A program made the translations under genes and the position numbers. From assembly GCA_007258455.2 (NCBI GenBank), contig VDFB02000003.1:41047986-41111985 (forward strand): 64,000 bases of DNA, written 5' to 3'. Each line of letters opens with the position of its first letter. The first letter of the stretch is position 1. The DNA comes from Sequoia sempervirens (lineage: Eukaryota > Streptophyta > Pinopsida > Cupressales > Cupressaceae). The notes under the pieces are model-generated. The model did not search any database. It saw only the letters and a list, made by a program, of their open reading frames with translations, and was not told the origin of the DNA. Below, piece after piece: positions 59,131 to 64,000 of the stretch.

Positions 59131-62100
59131 TATCTGAAACAACGAATAAAATAAATATTGCTCTCTTTAAATAATCAATGTTTAGTCTTATCGTATAATT
59201 AAGACCTTGGCAACAAATACCCCATTCTCCCTGCAATTAATATCAGAGGTCCCTAAAGAGGCGCAAGAAACTGGTGTACCACGGTGGAAGTTTCATTACT
59301 TGTAAGACTGCTTTAGCTTAACAAACCTCGTATGCCAGGTTAAGTGGGTTTGGACACAACGTGCCCTTCGCATTATTCTTCACTTGTCTTATTCAATGTT
59401 TTTGATGTATAATTTTAGTTAAGTTTGAGAATTTTTTTAAGTTAATAATTTTCAAATCTGACAGTTTGGTACAAGTAGTATAAAAATTAAATTGTGTGTT
59501 TAAGATTTGTGTATTTAATTACCCATGTGTCATTGGAGTATTATTGTTTGTGCCTCACGGCTAGATTGGGCTCATAGGCAACCCATAGGAGGATGATGAC
59601 GCAGTTGATGACATCACATTTGCCAACAAGGCTTACCACCCATATGGCCATATGCATTCCCGAGGAGAGGAGATTTGACAAACCTTGACAATCGGGCCTC
59701 TATTTTCACCATCGGAGTTGCGAATAAGATCAACCGCATGAGCCATATCTACATCCAAGGACTTAAACATTAAATGAATTCCAAAACTAGCTAATGCGAA
59801 GTTCATTCACAAGATCTGGTGGCATCGGAATAGGAGGACCAGACTTGGGAGGAGTTGTTAGTGGAATGGCAATGATGAAAGCATACGGCCAGGCCTCTCT
59901 AAAAGAAAACACTTGGAAGCTGAAGTACACTCCCTCTAAGGAAATTGAATGCCACCTCCAGGGAGCCGTATGAAAATAAGAGGCAATGAAAATGGAGGCA
60001 AAATGAATTAATGAGGATAGCTAGCTCTTCGAACGTTTCAATGCCAAACGACTATATTAAGTGATGAAGCGTCAAGAAATGTGCAGTTGATCTCAAAGAT
60101 GGACACTCTGATCAAGCTACGATGCTCAAAAAAGCAATTTGCTTTCTCGGGTTTTATTACAGATCAAAGGCTCAAGAAGATCTACTTGAACAAAGACATT
60201 CTATGTTTGTAAGTCGTGAGGATGGTGATTGGGAAGAAGTTATGCTTCTCCAACAACCGGACAAGGGAAAATTCTGATATTGCCTCTTGTTTTCTTACGT
60301 CACTATTAGACCTAAATCTATCGAAACTGAGGTGCCTGGTCCTGCTTAGAATGGTCTTCAAGGTAGCAATCTTGCTCGATGACATGGATGTGGTGGCAGT
60401 GGCATAGCTGGGAGTAGGAATTCCTCTACTGAACGACATTGACAAATGTTCCTACAAGGCATAGAGGTGGAGTGGCTTCCCTTCATCATGGATGTGAAAG
60501 CAGAAGGTCTGGAGCGCCACGGGCGATGGGCAACGATTGGCTACAACTTCCTATGTAGACGGTTGGGATTGAACGAAACAGAAGGCTTGGAGTGGTGTCG
60601 GGCGTTTGCAACCTGATGGAATCCACCAGGTTCTACAACGAAGAAGATTGATGGGCGGTAACGGGTGGGTGGTTGTTGCCTTGTTTTGGTAGATGTTTTG
60701 TAGGCCATAAGGCCAGTGTCACACTAATAAACTGATAATCGAATCCACGGTCTAGGGCAGAATTTTGGTATATTTTGGGGAGATTTTGTAAGGGTGGTTG
60801 TAGGCACTCAGTTCCATTTGAACTTTCCCAGTTCGAAAGATGGGCTAAAATGGATGTAAAAATTTTCTACTCTTAATATAACGCATGCAGCTCTACTACG
60901 CATTACGAATAAAAAAAGAAAAGATTTGTGTATTTAAATATATCATTTTAGGACATTGTAACATCATTGGAGATACATTTAAAAGAGTTGAGAAATAACA
61001 AAGTTTTTTTAGTTCCTGCCATGGAACTATAGGCAAGCCTTTGATCTTAACTAGTGATTAAATGTTTTGCTTGTAACCAATCAAAATTCATTATTTTCTT
61101 TTTTATACATTATATTTTAATTCTAATACATTATATTTTAATTTTCTTAAAGTTAAATGTATGATTCTTAACTTTTCAAATTTCAAAATTTATTTTTCCT
61201 CAATTTTATTGGCTAAAAAATTTTGTGCGATAGGGGCGGATTTTCAAGAATGCTAACTATAAACTTTTTTATCGCAATTTTTCAAGGCATTTTTGAAGAC
61301 ATTTTTAATTTTTGTGATGAGTTCAATTAATGGCTCAATTTTGATGGCATTTATCATATATTTGTTGTTGTTACTATAGACTTTGGCACCTGGTTGTTGA
61401 CATTTTCCATGTTATTTCCTTAAATCCATAAACCTTGGGCATAAACTTATCCTTGTGACTTTTGATGACAGTAACATGCTATGTGAATTATCTATGTTAA
61501 CTTTACATGTGATTGAATGGGTGTTATTTTGAGGTAATTATGAATATGCAATTTTTTGTGCATGCTAATGTCATTATGCAAGTTCACATTAAAATGTTGA
61601 TGTAAACAAAGCTTGCAAAGTGGAAGAAACTCCTGTCAGCTGGTTGATTGCTAAGGAAGTCAAAAGGATAGTCATTAAGAGGTCAAAGGAGGGAAAACTC
61701 TCAATGGAGGGAAATTCCTAGCTCGAATGAAAGATTGTAACTACCTTTTTAATAGTCATGTTTGTTAGTTGAGCAAATCTAGGGAGTGTGTTGTGTTGGA
61801 TCCTCGTTGGGGCAAGTCTACTTTGACCAAATTTGGCGCATGCATAACTTCCTCCCTCTCTTTTCTATGCTTTCAATAAATGGCATCCTCCTATTTTGTT
61901 GGAGTCGACTGCTTAGGTAGTTAGGGTTAATTAGAAGTTTTTCCCTCTATAAATAATGGTCAGATACCCCTTTTCATAGGGTTGGATGTTCTGAGATTGT
62001 ACTTGCATTTCCAATTTAAGTAATACAACTTTATGTTGTAATCATGTTTTCAGGGAATAAAATGATATTCTAATTTGTTGCATCTGAGTTAGCTTAAGGA

Positions 62101-62586
62101 ATACTCACTCAAGGGGGCCCACTTGGTGAGAATTCCACCCATTTAGTTTAAAAGTTATTTTTTTGTTTAGTAACTAGTTTCGGTCTCAGTAGTTATTTGT
62201 TCCTACAACCATTGGAATTTTATTATGTGATTGTTCCTGCAGCCAAGCCAAATAGAGTAGTTTCATGTATGTTTGTTGGGATTTCTATTTTTGTCATCCA
62301 TTTCTAGCTCAGTTGTTGATGTTTAGTATAGTTGTTGATTCATGCTCAGTGCTTATGTTAAATTTTTTTCAACATTTTATTTCCAGTATTGTTTCCTTTC
62401 TAGTTTATGGATGACTACAGTGGAGTCCTAGTGCACATAAAGTGTTGACCCATTTCAATTCTACGTCCCTAGGTTGACAATGAAATGCACCTTCATGATG
62501 AGTAAGATAGCTACTTAGTGCAGATGTCTAGTCTCTAAGTCACAGCTCTAAAGGCTTAGTTATTGAACCATTAGAGGAGACCAACA
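59131..62586. other. Intergenic DNA, no gene recognised
   Basis: It contains the presumed TOC34-type promoter at its left end. About 59580-60900 is less AT-rich and has an 86-codon minus-strand frame (start ATG 60439, end 60182) with no recognised domain and stops around it, probably an old retroelement. The right part must include the 5' LTR of the Athila-like element ending at 62586, but its left border could not be set. Confidence 0.45.
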
Positions 62587-62590
62587 TTTT

Positions 62591-62608
62591 TGGCACTGTT
62601 GTCAGGGA
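62591..62608 (+). other. Primer-binding site of the Athila-like element
   Basis: TGGCACTGTTGTCAGGGA corresponds to the tRNA-Asp primer site TGGCGCCGTTGCCGGGGA with four transitions, all C-to-T or G-to-A at former CpG-rich positions. Confidence 0.7.
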
Positions 62609-62755
62609 TGGTGTCAAACTAGGAAGTTCTTTGGAGTCATTTATAGTTTCTTTCTTGCAGTTTATTCTTACCATACCCTTCATTTAGAAAAGTAATTATT
62701 TGTTATTCCTTCACCAATTCTTTGTGTGAGTTGGTTGATACTGAGTTAATATCAC

Positions 62756-64000
62756 ATGCATAGAGGTAGGAAAAGAGATGCTCATGGGAGATTCCTTCCT
62801 AATGACCCTAATTCTGATAATTAGCTAGTTGAGTTTCAAAATCTACCAAGAGACGAAGAAGAAGAAGAGGCACATATTTTTGCTTATGCATTTCCCAATT
62901 TGATCAGTTCTAAAACTTCCTCTAAAGACCAAGACCTGATTGAGAATCCATTTGCTTTAGCACTCCATCAAGTAGGTATGGCTGATGCAAATTGAAATAA
63001 ACCCAACCAGCCATCATTTCCATTTCTTATCACTCATCAAAATGAAGTTGATAACCTCAAGAACATCCCTGCTTCAATTCTTCCTAAGTTCTACGGGCTT
63101 GTCACAAAAGACCTTGACACTTTCTTGTTTCAGTTTGATATTCTCTGCAGAAGCTATGACTATACTACTGATGCTCATAGGCTTAAATTGTTTCCTACCA
63201 CCTTGAAAGAAGTTGTGTTAAGATGGTTTATGAGCTTAGGTAGGAATACTATAGAGACCTGGGATGATATGAAAATAAAGTTTATTGAGAAGTACAAAGA
63301 ATATTGTAGGGGTAGTGATATGAGAGGAGGTGGTATCTTTAGGATGTCGTAGAAGGAAGATGAGAGTTTGGAGGACTATATTTCAAGGTTTTTGTTATGC
63401 CTACAGAAATCTCCACATCATACACTCAATGAAGAGTCTCAAAAGTTGCTCTTCCTTAGAGGGATCAATGAAAACTACATTGATGCTTTGGACCTGATGG
63501 GAGGAGGAGATATCACCCAAGTTCACTAGGATGATATTAAGAAGATATGTCAGAATTATTCCAAGGCAACTCTAAAGAAAGGAAGAGGTTACCAATCCTC
63601 TATGGGAAAATCCTCCATCAATGGAGTTTCAAGGATGGAGATTACTCACTTGTTAGTAGATTTCAAGCAAGACATCATAAACAATCTGGCTACTCAACTA
63701 GATACACTTCAAGCAAATAAGAAACATGAGGAGGCAGAGGCAATGTTGGCAGAATATTGTACTCATTGCAGACAAAAGAAGGATTGTAAATGAAAAATGG
63801 TAGCCAACATTGACAACAAGCAAATCTCACCTGAGTTTAAGCCAATACAGGGTGATGATGATCAAGTCTACTACATTGCACAAAGAATAACATGCACCCC
63901 AAGACAAGGTATGCCACCAGATCCATTATCTTTTGTTGGGCCTTATTTCAATTCTTATGCATCTAGTAATCGATGACAACCCCCATACCCATCCAACTAT
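62756..64000 (+). pseudogene. Athila-like gag, decayed, continues past the window
   Basis: One frame from ATG 62756 (MHRGRKRDAHGRFLPNDPNS) can be followed to the window end with several in-frame stops, for example near 62822, 62993, 63350, 63527 and 63790, but no obvious frameshift. The gag core lies near 63080-63480: ILPKFYGLVTKDLDTFLFQF, DAHRLKLFPTTLKEVVLRWF, IETWDDMKIKFIEKY and EDYISRFLLCL. A long acidic region follows. The product would form the particle shell. Stops of TAG/TGA type fit decay by cytosine deamination. Confidence 0.8.

Larger units (their letters stand above)
62587..64000 (+). mobile_element. Athila-like Ty3/gypsy element, 5' end, cut by the window edge
   Basis: After a sequence ending CCAACA at 62586 comes a tRNA-Asp-type primer site and then a decayed gag. 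Athila-branch elements are defined by this combination. The rest of the element lies beyond the window. Confidence 0.7.

Noticed and set aside
60182..60439. Small minus-strand gene of 86 codons
   Set aside because: Ser/Thr-rich, no recognised domain, stops around it, no splice or promoter support; kept only as a note in the intergenic entry.

Overview
The window looks like nuclear DNA of a seed plant with a large, transposon-rich genome. A gymnosperm is suggested by very long, transposon-filled introns and by the mix of Tat-, Athila-, chromovirus- and Copia-type elements, but this is an inference from style and not from a species marker. I recognise one host gene; almost everything else is transposable-element sequence of different ages.

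Layout. Positions 1-8468 are AT-rich DNA holding relics: a primer-binding-site scar near 2.64 kb, a 395-bp inverted-repeat MITE at 4.57 kb, a LINE endonuclease scrap at 5.2 kb, a Copia LTR/primer site near 5.65-6.3 kb and a Ty3/gypsy LTR plus gag at 6.57-8.47 kb. Into that gag is inserted a 15.2-kb Tat-like Ty3/gypsy element (8469-23664, minus strand) with 1.46-kb LTRs ending TGTTG/CAACA and a 4-of-5 target-site match. Besides gag-pol it carries a cargo: four reading frames on its own strand and one antisense gene with its own TATA box. Positions 24708-35510 are a Copia element with gag and protease but no visible RT or integrase, split by a 5.9-kb L1-like LINE (28018-33949) with a perfect 20-bp target duplication. 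A 5'-truncated relative of that LINE is at 36750-39220.

Positions 40425 to about 59130, minus strand, hold a TOC34-type chloroplast import receptor gene: seven coding exons, 301 codons, uninterrupted, preceded by a non-coding first exon. Its 15.4-kb fifth intron contains a Ty3/gypsy RT relic, a Copia relic, a gag-protease-only chromovirus-type element (48770-53516) with a hAT-type DNA transposon inside it, and a tRNA-derived SINE with a 17-bp target duplication. The 1.6-kb 5'-UTR intron carries a segmental duplication and a 44-bp minisatellite. From about 59.1 to 62.6 kb I see no gene. The last 1.4 kb is the start of an Athila-like element that runs off the window.

How the parts relate. The host gene supplies a GTPase receptor of the outer chloroplast envelope. 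The elements are not part of its function but account for its length. The most unusual unit is the Tat-like element: its ordinary Ty3-type RNase H has lost its acidic catalytic residues, a second archaeal-type RNase H with intact residues lies upstream of the RT, and a divergent promoter-like interval separates the antisense gene from the sense-strand accessory frames.
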